This document shows, one piece after another, positions 1 to 8,522 of a stretch of DNA of 64,000 nucleotides (the stretch's first letter is position 1; each line of letters begins with the position of its first letter). The position numbers and the translations under genes were made by a program. The notes beneath the pieces are model-generated. The model was not told the origin of the DNA, searched no databases, and saw nothing but the letters and a program-made list of their open reading frames with translations. The stretch comes from Hahella chejuensis KCTC 2396 (lineage in GTDB: Bacteria; Pseudomonadota; Gammaproteobacteria; Pseudomonadales; Oleiphilaceae), in assembly GCF_000012985.1 (NCBI RefSeq), contig NC_007645.1, positions 4,176,581 through 4,240,580 on the forward strand. The letters are read 5' to 3'.

Positions 1-334
1 TTTCGCGCACGTCCGTCAACGCCTGATCCGGGTCGAAACCGGCCAGGAACTCCAAGGTCACCGAGGCGTAGCCTTCCGCCGCCACCGAGCGCATTTCCTT
101 CAAGCCTTCCAGAGTGCGCAGCTCCTGCTCCAGGGGACGGGCCAGCAGGCGCTCCGCGTCTTCCGGCGCGATGCCTTCATGAGACACAGAGACATAGATT
201 ATGGGAATGGTAATGTCCGGATTGGATTCTTTGGGCATGGTCATAAACGCCCAATAACCGCCAATCCATAACATCAGTAATACGATCACGCTCGCTCGCG
301 AGCGATCCATCGTCGCACGTATGAGCTTATCCAT
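1..334 (-). CDS. RND-family efflux transporter, N-terminal part (cut by window edge)
   Basis: Only about the first 111 residues are inside the window; the gene continues past position 1. The start ATG overlaps the stop of the upstream adaptor gene (ATGA), so the two are translationally coupled. The translation begins with a short cytoplasmic segment, then one transmembrane helix (around residues 14-31), then a periplasmic start with PKESNPDITIPIIYVSV and EGIAPEDAERLLARPLEQEL, which are hallmarks of the inner-membrane pump subunit of AcrB/HAE1-type proton-driven exporters. Paired with the membrane fusion protein it would form a tripartite exporter using an outer-membrane channel encoded elsewhere. 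Substrate cannot be told from the sequence. Confidence 0.9.
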   Translation of the reverse strand, partial: MDKLIRATMDRSRASVIVLLMLWIGGYWAFMTMPKESNPDITIPIIYVSVSHEGIAPEDAERLLARPLEQELRTLEGLKEMRSVAAEGYASVTLEFLAGFDPDQALTDVRE

Positions 335-1497
335 CAGTTCACCGCTTGTTTCATCGCCAGACTGGCGCTATCCGCATCCGGCTCTTCATCTTTGTCCTGA
401 TCGTGTTTCAGCAACTCTTCTTCCGGCGTCGCGTCGACTTTCTCACCCAGTTTGGCGTAGCCGCGTCCCATGGTGATGAGCTTGACGGTTTCCGGCAGGC
501 CGCTGACCCAGAGTTCCGTATTGCTGGCGCGAATGCGCTCAACCGGCGTGCGGGCGACGCGCTGGTCCGCATCCAGATACTCCACACTGAGACGCCCTTT
601 CTCATCCAGGCTCAATAAAGCCGCTGAAATGCGGTGCGCCAAGACATCGCCAACGTCGATGTTCAAGGTCGCAGTGGAGCCGGCCAAACGCAGACGCTGC
701 GGATTATCCAGCTCCGCTTCCACCGTGAAGGAGCGGGTGTTGGGGTCCGCCTGGGCGGCGATATAGGTCACGCTGCCGGTCAGGGTCTCGCCATTCAGCA
801 GATGCGCCGTCACCGGCTGGCCGATGCTGAGCAGTCCGACCTGTTGCTGGGGCGCCTGCCCCATGAGCTTCAACTTGTGGTCATCGATAAGGCGCACCAG
901 GGTAACGCCTTCCTGAACAGTCTGTCCCAGCTCCACCATCCGGTCTTCGATCACACCAGCGAAAGGCGCGTGAATACGGGTGTGCTTCAAGTCCTGCTCC
1001 AATCTGGCGACGGCGGCTTCCGCGCTGGCCAGGGCGGCCTGCTTCGCCTTCAATTCCGTTTCCGCCTGCAGGCCCCGTTGCATCAGAGACTTGGCGGCTT
1101 TCAATTCACTGCGCGCCACATCCACCTGCGCTTTGGCCTGGGCCATTTGCGCGGGCAGATCTTCCTCGCTAAGGGTCAACAAAAGATCGCCTTCACTTAC
1201 ACGCCGGCCGCGCTCCGCAGTGACTTTTTCAACAGTCGAACCCAGGCGCGATTGCAGATTCACTTCGCGCCAGACATCAATCTGGCCCTGAATTTCCAAC
1301 GCTTTCTTGATCGTTTCAGCCTGCGCGACTTTATAAGCCACTTTAGTCGGGGCGCCCTTCTCTTGCTTCGTCGCCTCCGGCGCTTCGGTCTGAGCGGTCT
1401 GTACAGGCCCCGCCATCAACCAGACAGCCAATGCGACAATAATTCCGAATGAAATCCAGTAGGTGGGTATGCGCGTGCGCATCAGTGTCTTCTCCAT
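334..1497 (-). CDS. RND efflux periplasmic adaptor (membrane fusion protein)
   Basis: 387 residues. An N-terminal membrane anchor (about residues 14-30) is followed by the usual adaptor layout: a lipoyl-like half (VNLQSRLGSTVEKV, then RGRRVSEGDLLLTLS), an alpha-helical hairpin rich in Ala/Glu/Lys (about 112-170), the second lipoyl half (THIRAPFAGVI-type, here TRIHAPFAGVIEDRMVELGQ), and beta-barrel and membrane-proximal domains (DPNTRSFTVEAELDNP). It links the inner-membrane pump encoded just downstream to an outer-membrane channel. The stop codon overlaps the start of the transporter gene, so this is the first gene of a two-gene operon in view. The acidic C-terminal tail (DQDKDEEPDADSAS) is unusual but not diagnostic. 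Confidence 0.92.
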   Translation of the reverse strand: MEKTLMRTRIPTYWISFGIIVALAVWLMAGPVQTAQTEAPEATKQEKGAPTKVAYKVAQAETIKKALEIQGQIDVWREVNLQSRLGSTVEKVTAERGRRVSEGDLLLTLSEEDLPAQMAQAKAQVDVARSELKAAKSLMQRGLQAETELKAKQAALASAEAAVARLEQDLKHTRIHAPFAGVIEDRMVELGQTVQEGVTLVRLIDDHKLKLMGQAPQQQVGLLSIGQPVTAHLLNGETLTGSVTYIAAQADPNTRSFTVEAELDNPQRLRLAGSTATLNIDVGDVLAHRISAALLSLDEKGRLSVEYLDADQRVARTPVERIRASNTELWVSGLPETVKLITMGRGYAKLGEKVDATPEEELLKHDQDKDEEPDADSASLAMKQAVN

Positions 1498-1821
1498 TTC
1501 TTGACTCGTGCGGCGCAGAAATACGGCGGACGGGCGCGCCGCGGTGAGACAGCCAGAGAGGCGGCTCTGCGCTTAAAATTTTATAAATGCAAAACAAGGG
1601 CTTAACCTTAGCCCTGCAACGTACTACAGTTTCAGTTTCACCGCGGTCGCTGTAAATCTGAATACGACGTTTTGATACCTTGCATGGCCCGCAAACGGGT
1701 TTTCGGGCGCAACGCCCGCGCCGGTCAGCCTGGTATTAGCGAACTGACAACGCGCCGCCGGGACTAGTCGTTTGCGCCGACTAACACTTTAAATCGATAA
1801 AGGAAAATTTGGAAGTTAACG
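1498..1821. other. Intergenic region between divergent genes
   Basis: This 324-base stretch lies between the start of the adaptor gene (minus) and the start of the small membrane protein (plus), so it must hold both promoters. Two short GC hairpins lie at 1688-1699 (CCCG/CGGG) and 1704-1718 (CGGGCG/CGCCCG). No strong promoter hexamers or operator could be assigned. A clear ribosome binding site, GGAAG at 1811-1815, serves the plus-strand gene. Confidence 0.5.
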
Positions 1822-2181
1822 ATGATAACTTATATATACTGGATCTTCGTTCTTGCGCTCGCCGGAGGAACGCTTTACCTGCTCGGTGTAAAACTTAAGC
1901 AGTGGATTCCCGCAGCGGTGGTCAGCGGCGTTATTCTGGTGGTCTGCGCCTCCTTTTATTATTTTTACCTGCAACAAATGTTCGTGAAACGTTGGGGCGG
2001 CACAATGAGCCTGTCTGTCCCCGAAGGCATGCAGCATGTCGCTGCGACCTGGAAAGACGACAATATGTGGATTGAGAATTACGACCCCAAGACCAACACC
2101 TGTTATTTTCAGGAGTACTCCCGGGGCGCAATGCTGGAAGGCAAAGTGGTTATCAAGAACTGCAATCCGGTTCGTCGCTGA
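1822..2181 (+). CDS. Small membrane protein of unknown function
   Basis: 119 residues. The start ATG follows GGAAG with a six-base spacer. The first half contains two hydrophobic segments (about residues 4-22 and 30-50) joined by a short basic loop, so it is an inner-membrane protein. The second half is soluble (from about residue 55) and contains two cysteines (NTCYF and IKNCNP) that could form a disulfide if the tail is periplasmic. I do not recognise the family. It is followed by a terminator and stands alone, between an efflux operon and a convergent DUF2914 gene. Confidence 0.7.
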   Translation: MITYIYWIFVLALAGGTLYLLGVKLKQWIPAAVVSGVILVVCASFYYFYLQQMFVKRWGGTMSLSVPEGMQHVAATWKDDNMWIENYDPKTNTCYFQEYSRGAMLEGKVVIKNCNPVRR

Positions 2182-2219
2182 GCAACCGCGCGCGTACCGA
2201 ACCGCCGCCGATCCAAACA

Positions 2220-2246
2220 GAAAGCCCGACATTGCATCGGGCTTTC
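2220..2246 (+). terminator. Intrinsic terminator, probably bidirectional
   Basis: A perfect 10-bp stem, GAAAGCCCGA (2220-2229) pairing with TCGGGCTTTC (2237-2246) around a 7-base loop, is followed by TTTCATTCATTT on the plus strand. It lies 39 bases after the plus-strand gene and 34 bases after the stop of the convergent minus-strand gene, so it may serve both. Confidence 0.85.
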
Positions 2247-2279
2247 TTTCATTCATTTGTTCAATCGTTCAATTACAGC

Positions 2280-3281
2280 CTAATTAACCGAAAAGGCTGC
2301 TTCAGCCAATATATTGCCCTCTGGCCCCGTCACTTTGACGGTCCACTGCCCCAGCATATGACGATCGATAAACTTACTGGAGGAGGCGCGCATGGGCGAA
2401 CGATGCGGACGTATTCTTATACGCGCCACCCGTTTATCGTCGCGATACCATTCGTGGTAAAGCGTCTGCCCGGTCATATCCATCATTTCCGTAAACAGAT
2501 AGATGCGCAGTAAACCTTCGTCATTCATGACAATGCTGTCGCGCAAAGCGTTGGTCGGCTCGCTGTCGTCCAGTTCCTGCGTCAATTGCGCGCGACTGAT
2601 GGCGTCTGAGAAGATTTTCACCGGCTCTCCGCCACTGGAGACGGTTTCCAAATGTCTGCGCCTGGTGGGATCGACCGGGTCTTCTTCAAGATCCTGCGCC
2701 GTCTCGACTTCCTCCAGCGTTTCCAGATCAGGCGGAATATCCTGTGCTGTCGCCGAGTCGGAAGAGTTGATCTCTTCTTGCATTTGAACCGGCGCTTCCG
2801 GCTCTGGGGCAGTCAACAGGCTGTCGGATGCGGAGGACTCAGCAATGGAGACGCTATCTTCAACCTTGCTTTCCTGTGCGACAGACTCCGGCGCTATAAC
2901 CGGTTCCGCCGGTGTCTCTGCCGTGGCGTCCGCCACAGCGGACTCATCTATCGATGATTCTGCACGGCCTTCAACGCCATCATCACGCCCCACTTCTACG
3001 GCCGTCGAGGTCAATGTCAACTCAGCCGCTTGCCCAGGCGGTTCCTCCACTCTGTCCGAAGTCGCGCTTTGTGCGACGAAGTCTGTCTGCGGGGCGTCCG
3101 CCGACGCGGGGAGCGCCCAACGATACACACCCCAAACCGCCCCGGCAAATAGCGCGAATGCTATGCAACTGACGGCGATAATGCGATTCCAATGGTAAAC
3201 AGTAACAGTTTGCGGCGGCTTAGCGGAGGCATCCGCCAACGACTCCGCATTTTTGACTCGGATGACTAATTTTTGCGACAT
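2280..3281 (-). CDS. DUF2914 domain membrane-anchored protein
   Basis: 333 residues. A cytoplasmic start of about 30 residues precedes one transmembrane helix (about residues 33-55, ending GVYRWALP). A long low-complexity acidic Ser/Ala/Glu/Pro linker follows (about 56-225). The C-terminal 100 residues fit the DUF2914 family: an aromatic-rich strand (YHEWYRDDKR), RIRIRPHRSPMRASSSK, and LGQWTVKVTGPEGNIL. The family is common in Proteobacteria and has no agreed function; the domain should face the periplasm. The gene is monocistronic and shares a terminator with the convergent upstream gene. The linker composition suggests a spacer that holds the C-terminal domain away from the inner membrane. 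Confidence 0.8.
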   Translation of the reverse strand: MSQKLVIRVKNAESLADASAKPPQTVTVYHWNRIIAVSCIAFALFAGAVWGVYRWALPASADAPQTDFVAQSATSDRVEEPPGQAAELTLTSTAVEVGRDDGVEGRAESSIDESAVADATAETPAEPVIAPESVAQESKVEDSVSIAESSASDSLLTAPEPEAPVQMQEEINSSDSATAQDIPPDLETLEEVETAQDLEEDPVDPTRRRHLETVSSGGEPVKIFSDAISRAQLTQELDDSEPTNALRDSIVMNDEGLLRIYLFTEMMDMTGQTLYHEWYRDDKRVARIRIRPHRSPMRASSSKFIDRHMLGQWTVKVTGPEGNILAEAAFSVN

Positions 3282-3757
3282 GTAAGGGTCCGACCTAAGG
3301 TTGTGTTCTTTTTTAATATGGCCACAGGCGGTTGATTATTTTGCGCTCGGATTCTACTCCCCGGCCGCCGAATTTGACACCATTGTCACCTGCGATTGGC
3401 GAGCTTTCGATCTAACCTATCGCTTTTTTAATGAATAACGCCGCCGGCTTCTCCATCGTCAGGCATCCCCCCATACATCCGGCCTAGCCTGACTGCATCA
3501 ATGCAGGGGGATCGCATAGGTTGATGCAAGTCCGCCGGTATGGGCTTTGTAAAAAATTTTTAACAGTTTACAGACCGTAATCAGACTCGGGCGCTTTTTT
3601 TGAGGAACGTCACACTCCGTCTTTGTCGCTTTACATATGGTTACGATGGTTACAAAATCTGACTGTAGCAACCGGAGGCCAGCTTCTACACTGGGAGCCT
3701 TAAGAGTAGGCCCGCAGTAGGTTACCGGATGGAACCTGGATACAGAGAAGCAGATAC
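3282..3757. other. Long divergent intergenic region upstream of the c-di-GMP gene
   Basis: This 476-base region separates the DUF2914 gene (minus) from the GGDEF-EAL gene (plus). It contains an inverted repeat, TGCATCAA (3494-3501) and TTGATGCA (3521-3528), with a 19-base spacer that could be an operator or a hairpin. A weak promoter-like pair, TTTACA (3630-3635) and TACAAA (3651-3656), has only a 15-base spacer. The 3' end (3690-3740) is GC-rich and could fold, but I could not match it to a known riboswitch. Confidence 0.4.
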
Positions 3758-5671
3758 ATGCGAAAACATGGTGAGTTTTGGGACGTACTACCTATCTCGT
3801 TGCTTATGCTGGGAAGCGTCGCAACCATCCACTTGGCTTCGCTGTATTACTTTGAGGGGGAAAGCCTGTCCTGGCCGATTCTGACCACCCTCAGCATCGC
3901 CGTTATCTTCGCTTTTTTATCCCTGATTCAAATCCGTCTCAACCGTCAGCTCGCCGCCAAGGTCAAAGCGCTGCATGAGCGCGACTTCAAGTTAAAAAAG
4001 CTGAGCAGCGCGGTCACCAACAGCGGCTGTTCGATCATCATCACAGACCGTCTTGGCCGCATCGAATTCGTCAACAACAAGTTCGTCAACGTCACCGGCT
4101 ACGGCCAGGAAGAAGCCCGCGGCCGCTTCCTCGACATCCTTAATCCCAAAGACATGGACGCGGAAAAGCCGCAGGAGCAAATCTGGGAAAGCGACATTCT
4201 GTACGATGGCTGGGAAGGCGAGGTATTGAGCCGCCGGCGGGACGGCTATGATTTCTGGTGGGCGGTGACCGTATCCACCGTCTGCGACAGCGACAACACC
4301 GTCACCAACTATGTGATTTCCGGGGTGGATGTCAGTGAGTTGAAAGAAGCCAACCGCAAGATGCAGCAAATGGCGTTATACGACTCCCTCACCGGCCTCG
4401 CCAACCGTCGCCTGTTCGTGGACCGCTTGGAGCAGGCGGTGAAGGCGGCCAGCCGCGATCGTAAACAAATCGCCCTGCTGTTTCTGGACCTGGACCAGTT
4501 CAAACGCATCAACGACACGCTGGGACATGACGCCGGCGACAGCCTGTTGCAAACCGTAGCGCAACGCCTGAAAAACTGCGTGCGCGCGAAAGACACCGTC
4601 GCCCGCTTGGGCGGCGACGAGTTCACCGTGCTGTTAACCGACATCGTCGATACTTTTTCCGTCACCCCCGTCGCCACCCAAATCCTGAAAGCGCTCAAGG
4701 AACCCATCAAACTCAAAAAGCATGAGGTGATTGTTTCCACCAGCATCGGCGTGACCCTGGCCCCCACTGACGGAGCCAACGCAGACGTATTGATGAAAAA
4801 CGCGGACCTGGCGCTGTACCGGGCCAAGGAACATGGCCGCGACCGTTATCACTTCTATACGGAAGAGCTGAACGCCCATGCCCTCAAGCAGTTGCTGATG
4901 GAGCAGGAGTTGCGCCATGCGCTGCAGTTTGAAGAGTTCACCCTCGGCTTCCAGCCCCAGGTCAATCTGACCACTGGCAAAATCGTCAGCGTGGAGGCGC
5001 TTATCCGCTGGCACCACCCCAGCAAGGGTTTGGTGATGCCGGACAGCTTCATCAGTGTGGCGGAGGAAACCGGCCTCATTAATCCGATTGGCCGCTGGGT
5101 GCTGAAAAACGCCTGCATGCAGATGAAAATGCTACAGGACCTCACCGGCTCCGCCATCAAAATCGCCGTCAACCTGTCCGCGCGTCAGTTCGATGATCCG
5201 AAACTGGAGCAAAGTATTGAAGAAGCGCTCAACGAAACCGGCCTGGAGCCGGAATGGCTCGAGCTGGAAGTGACGGAAAGTATGTTGATGGGCGACATTC
5301 AAGCCGTCACCAACAAGTTGAAGCGCCTCAGGCAAACCGGAGTGAGTCTGGCCATCGACGACTTCGGTTCAGGCTATTCCTCACTGAGTTATCTGAAGAA
5401 ACTGCCGGTCAATGCGCTGAAGGTAGACCGGGAGTTCGTGCGCGATATTCCTGAGGACAGCAATGACATGGAAATCACCTCAGCGATTATCGCCGTCGCC
5501 CACAAACTGCAACTGAAAGTCGTGGCGGAAGGCGTGGAGACCGCCGAGCAGAAAGAGTACCTGCTCGCCAATCAGTGCGATTTCGCCCAAGGCTACTTCT
5601 TCAGCAAACCTCTGTCCTTTGAAGACCTCTACATCTATCTGAACGAACATAAGTTCAAGCAGACCGCCTGA
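3758..5671 (+). CDS. Membrane PAS-GGDEF-EAL c-di-GMP turnover protein
   Basis: 637 residues. Two N-terminal transmembrane helices (about 10-30 and 38-58) precede a PAS sensor (about 80-195; IIITDRLGRIEFVNNKF, GYGQEEARG). A GGDEF domain follows (about 205-370) with an intact catalytic motif RLGGDEF and an intact inhibitory site RAKD five residues before it. The EAL domain (about 385-630) keeps VEALIRW, the NLSARQF segment, DDFGSGYSSL, KVDREFV and AEGVET. All catalytic signatures are therefore present and the protein could both make and break c-di-GMP; which activity dominates cannot be read from sequence. It is anchored in the inner membrane and stands alone. It could affect motility, biofilm or secretion genes in the same genome. 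Confidence 0.93.
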   Translation: MRKHGEFWDVLPISLLMLGSVATIHLASLYYFEGESLSWPILTTLSIAVIFAFLSLIQIRLNRQLAAKVKALHERDFKLKKLSSAVTNSGCSIIITDRLGRIEFVNNKFVNVTGYGQEEARGRFLDILNPKDMDAEKPQEQIWESDILYDGWEGEVLSRRRDGYDFWWAVTVSTVCDSDNTVTNYVISGVDVSELKEANRKMQQMALYDSLTGLANRRLFVDRLEQAVKAASRDRKQIALLFLDLDQFKRINDTLGHDAGDSLLQTVAQRLKNCVRAKDTVARLGGDEFTVLLTDIVDTFSVTPVATQILKALKEPIKLKKHEVIVSTSIGVTLAPTDGANADVLMKNADLALYRAKEHGRDRYHFYTEELNAHALKQLLMEQELRHALQFEEFTLGFQPQVNLTTGKIVSVEALIRWHHPSKGLVMPDSFISVAEETGLINPIGRWVLKNACMQMKMLQDLTGSAIKIAVNLSARQFDDPKLEQSIEEALNETGLEPEWLELEVTESMLMGDIQAVTNKLKRLRQTGVSLAIDDFGSGYSSLSYLKKLPVNALKVDREFVRDIPEDSNDMEITSAIIAVAHKLQLKVVAEGVETAEQKEYLLANQCDFAQGYFFSKPLSFEDLYIYLNEHKFKQTA

Positions 5672-6036
5672 GCCGTCAATCTCTTCTTATTTTCTTCTCT
5701 ACTCTTCTACTCTTCTACTCTGAGCGCGCAGACAGCTTGTCTTGCGCGCCGATAAGTCGTTCTGGTTAACGTATCGCGCATGCGGTTCTTCACAGTTTCA
5801 GCCTAATCCTTTCGACTTAAAACAAAATGTCACCTGGATCACAGGCGCATCGATGCAATTCGTATAACTTGATTCCCAGCAGTTATATGCATGCGTTGCT
5901 GAAATCAGGCAGAACTTGGACGCCGCACGAGCAAGGACAAAACGCTGACAAGTCAAAGCAGTAAAAGAAACGGAAACTAGAAAATAACCCTGCGCGCCTA
6001 AGCGCCAGTGAGTCTTTTAATAGGGATACTTCATTT
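5672..6036. other. Intergenic region with microsatellite and hairpin
   Basis: This 365-base stretch starts with a CT-rich 8-base microsatellite (ACTCTTCT repeated about 2.6 times, 5701-5721). Just after it, a hairpin at 5724-5749 pairs GCGCGCAGACA with TGTC-T-TGCGCGC (one bulged T). It lies 53 bases after the GGDEF-EAL stop and may help termination, although no T-run follows. The rest should hold the promoter of the next gene; none was clear. AGGGA at 6021-6026 is a plausible ribosome binding site for the gene at 6037. Confidence 0.4.
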
Positions 6037-6591
6037 ATGCAATGGCTGATCCACGGGATGGAGGTAATACTGTTCGGTCTTATTGTCCGCCTGATCTACA
6101 GTCTGACTGAAGCTATGAAAAAGGACGCGGATGAACACGTCGTCCTCGGCAATCTCAGCGTCAACTCCGTGCGCAAAGATCCGCGCTGTTCCTGCGCGCC
6201 GTCCGAATCCATCAAGCAACTACAAATGTTCTGGTCCACCCAGGTGCTGGAAATGCGCCTGAACGGCTTCGCGCCGGACATTCTGCTGCATCCTTCTCTT
6301 TTCGAGCACACGCTGGACTATCTGCAGGGCGCCGCGGATGCGACGGCGGAGTTTTTTCAGTGCAGCGACCGACAACGCTTACAAATGCAGTGTTATCTCA
6401 TCGTCAAAGGACTGGGAGCGCCAAGTCATGAGGATAACGATGTGAGCTTGATTGAGCGGGCGCAATCTCACCGTCACACGGAGATGTATGTCGCCGGCCA
6501 TTGCGCCGCTGAGCAGTGGCTATACAGTCAGGAGTTTCCCAAAGAGTGCAGTCTGTTTAACAGTATTAACGCCTGGGGATTAGTGGCCTGA
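6037..6591 (+). CDS. Hypothetical protein
   Basis: 184 residues that I do not recognise. The first 26 residues are hydrophobic and may form a membrane segment (IHGMEVILFGLIVRLIYSL). The rest is soluble, with several cysteines (RCSCAP near residue 51, CSDRQRLQMQCYL, CAAEQW, ECSLF) and an alpha-helical middle. The stop lies one base from the end of the convergent gene at 6593. Codon usage and GC content look like the neighbours, so it is likely a real resident gene, but no function can be proposed. Confidence 0.65.
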   Translation: MQWLIHGMEVILFGLIVRLIYSLTEAMKKDADEHVVLGNLSVNSVRKDPRCSCAPSESIKQLQMFWSTQVLEMRLNGFAPDILLHPSLFEHTLDYLQGAADATAEFFQCSDRQRLQMQCYLIVKGLGAPSHEDNDVSLIERAQSHRHTEMYVAGHCAAEQWLYSQEFPKECSLFNSINAWGLVA

Positions 6592-6592
6592 A

Positions 6593-6895
6593 TCAACACA
6601 GCTCCCATTGTGATGGAATCAGTCTGGGGGAAGCTTTCTCGCTTTCCCCGCCGTCCAGCCTGATCGCGGTGACGCAAGGCTTCCCCCACTCGCCGTTATC
6701 CAGGCGTTGCATAGAGTTCAGATCCACGGACTGCACCAGATAAACGCCGCCTTCGAACTTGATTTGGGTGCGATGGGAAATACCGTACATGAACCGGCAG
6801 TAGTCCATCTTCAGTTGTTGCAGTTCTCTTTCCGCCTTAACAATCTTACGAACCAGAAATTCTCTCAGACTATCCGCATACTGGGTTGTGCTCAT
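6593..6895 (-). CDS. Hypothetical protein
   Basis: 100 residues from the chosen start MSTTQYADSL. The frame stays open 75 bases further upstream, but that extension is Arg/Gly-rich and unlikely; GGGGAG lies nine bases before the chosen ATG. The protein begins with a helical, probably coiled-coil segment (LREFLVRKIVKAERELQQL) and ends with a beta-rich half (QIKFEGGVYLVQSV, KPCVTAIRLDG). I do not recognise the family. It converges on the gene at 6037 with a one-base gap. Confidence 0.6.
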   Translation of the reverse strand: MSTTQYADSLREFLVRKIVKAERELQQLKMDYCRFMYGISHRTQIKFEGGVYLVQSVDLNSMQRLDNGEWGKPCVTAIRLDGGESEKASPRLIPSQWELC

Positions 6896-7188
6896 CCCCT
6901 TGAACTCCCCATAGCGCCGGACTCCCAGGCCCCGGCGGAAACCCTGTGGCGCGCGCCTGAACGCACGCATTTAAAGAAGATTACAGACAAACCCGCCATT
7001 ACGCCACTGCGTACGCGGCCTTAGCCACGGCTTGGGTGATCGGCGACGACGAAACGCGTAAATTGGCTTGGCGCAAGGCTGGAAACGCCACTAGAATCGA
7101 AACTGCCGGACCGCGCCAGGCGCCGTACTTTTACTGACGCCGACACAGCCGGAAAGCAGCCGTCCAACAAGAGGAACTCACAGAGTCT

Positions 7189-8481
7189 ATGCCGTCCAAT
7201 CAAATGGGAGAGTCGTACCTCCAAACCTTGAAATCGCTCTCTGATCGCATCGTGGAGGCGCAAAAGCCTATCCGCATCCTGGACGCCATCAAATGGTCGC
7301 CGTCGATTCGTCAGCAGTTTTTTGATTCCGGTTTCAAAAAAGCGCCCCAGGTGGACATTGAGTACTATCAGAAAAACTGTCCGCTGGGATTCGACCCCGC
7401 CGCCAAAAAAGCCGAGTTCTACGAAATAGAGCGCGAGATCAGTAAAAAGCTGGGACAAATGAACCCTGTTACGCAGATCATGCGTCGCGTATGCCGGGAA
7501 TATCAGATGGTGGTGCGTATGCTGGAAGCGCGGGGCACGCCAGAATTCAGCTACATCTCCCAGGAACTTTACGGCTCCCCCAGCGACGCGTTCCATGCCG
7601 GTGACCCCACTCTGGCGGAGCTCGGCGAAATGATGGAAATGACCCTGGCCAACCTGCTTAAAGACAGCTCCATGCAGGAGTCTGAAAAAAGCTTACCGGC
7701 GCAGTACGTGGTGGACGAATTGAACGCCCGCCTTTCTAACTTTTTCGTCGGCGCCGGCATTCGCGTCATGATTTCCGACGGCATCGCCGCCGATGCGGCG
7801 GCGGGCACGGATTACATCAAAATCCGCAACGACGCTCTCTTCAATCAACAAGACGTTGATGTACTGGAAGTTCACGAGGGCTGGGTGCATCTCGGCACCA
7901 CCCTCAACGGCGGCAGCCAGCCCTACTGCACCTTTCTGAGTAAGGGGCCGCCCTCCGCGACGATCACCCAGGAAGGCCTTGCCGTACTGAGTGAAATCCT
8001 CACCCTGCGCTCCGGTCCGACGCGCCTGTTCAAGCTCATCAACCGGGTGCGCGCGGTGACGCTCGCCGAGGACGGGGCCACCTTTAACGACGTGTTTCAT
8101 TACTTGTGTGAGAAAGGCATCAGCGAGGATGAAAGTTTCACCCTGGCCGCCAGGGTGTTTCGCGGCAGCACTCCCAATCTGGGCCCTTTCGCTAAAGACA
8201 TCACCTACATCAAAGGCTTTGTGCTGACTTACAACTTCCTGCGACTGGCGTTCGCACGAGGCAAGATTGACCGCCTGCCTATGCTGTTCTGCGGCAAGAT
8301 TGTATTGGACGACCTGGCCAGCCTGCATGATCTGGAGGAACAGGGCGTCATTACCGCGCCCCGCTATGTGCCGCCGTTCTTTCAGGACCTGAAAGGGCTG
8401 GCGGCCTGGATGAGTTTCTCCCGCTTTATTGGCCAGCTCAACTTCAACCAATTGGAAGCTGATTACAAACACCTGTTGTAA
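7189..8481 (+). CDS. DUF1704 (QEGLA-motif) metallopeptidase-like protein
   Basis: 430 residues. The sequence contains HEGWVHLGTTLNGG (about residue 228), an HExxxH zinc-binding pattern, and TQEGLAVLSE (about 265), the motif that gave the bacterial family its name (flavohemoglobin expression-modulating QEGLA motif protein, DUF1704). Eukaryotic relatives in this family act as tyrosine carboxypeptidases, so a zinc carboxypeptidase-like activity is a reasonable family-level inference. The bacterial substrate is unknown. There is no signal peptide or transmembrane helix, so it should be cytoplasmic. The gene is monocistronic and convergent with the GNAT-nitrilase gene. Confidence 0.85.
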   Translation: MPSNQMGESYLQTLKSLSDRIVEAQKPIRILDAIKWSPSIRQQFFDSGFKKAPQVDIEYYQKNCPLGFDPAAKKAEFYEIEREISKKLGQMNPVTQIMRRVCREYQMVVRMLEARGTPEFSYISQELYGSPSDAFHAGDPTLAELGEMMEMTLANLLKDSSMQESEKSLPAQYVVDELNARLSNFFVGAGIRVMISDGIAADAAAGTDYIKIRNDALFNQQDVDVLEVHEGWVHLGTTLNGGSQPYCTFLSKGPPSATITQEGLAVLSEILTLRSGPTRLFKLINRVRAVTLAEDGATFNDVFHYLCEKGISEDESFTLAARVFRGSTPNLGPFAKDITYIKGFVLTYNFLRLAFARGKIDRLPMLFCGKIVLDDLASLHDLEEQGVITAPRYVPPFFQDLKGLAAWMSFSRFIGQLNFNQLEADYKHLL

Positions 8482-8500
8482 TCAGTCCTCTCGGTTAACG

Positions 8501-8522
8501 GGAGTAGCCCGACGGCTACTCC
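8501..8522. terminator. Hairpin between convergent genes
   Basis: A perfect 9-bp stem, GGAGTAGCC (8501-8509) and GGCTACTCC (8514-8522), has a 4-base loop and lies 20 bases after the DUF1704 stop. It overlaps the last codons of the convergent minus-strand gene. No T-run follows on either strand, so termination would be weak or factor-assisted. Confidence 0.4.

Noticed and set aside
3660-3757. Possible c-di-GMP riboswitch upstream of the GGDEF-EAL gene
   Set aside because: The region ends with GGTTACCGGATGG, similar to the 3' side of class I c-di-GMP riboswitches, but the conserved GCAAA-type core and helix order are missing.
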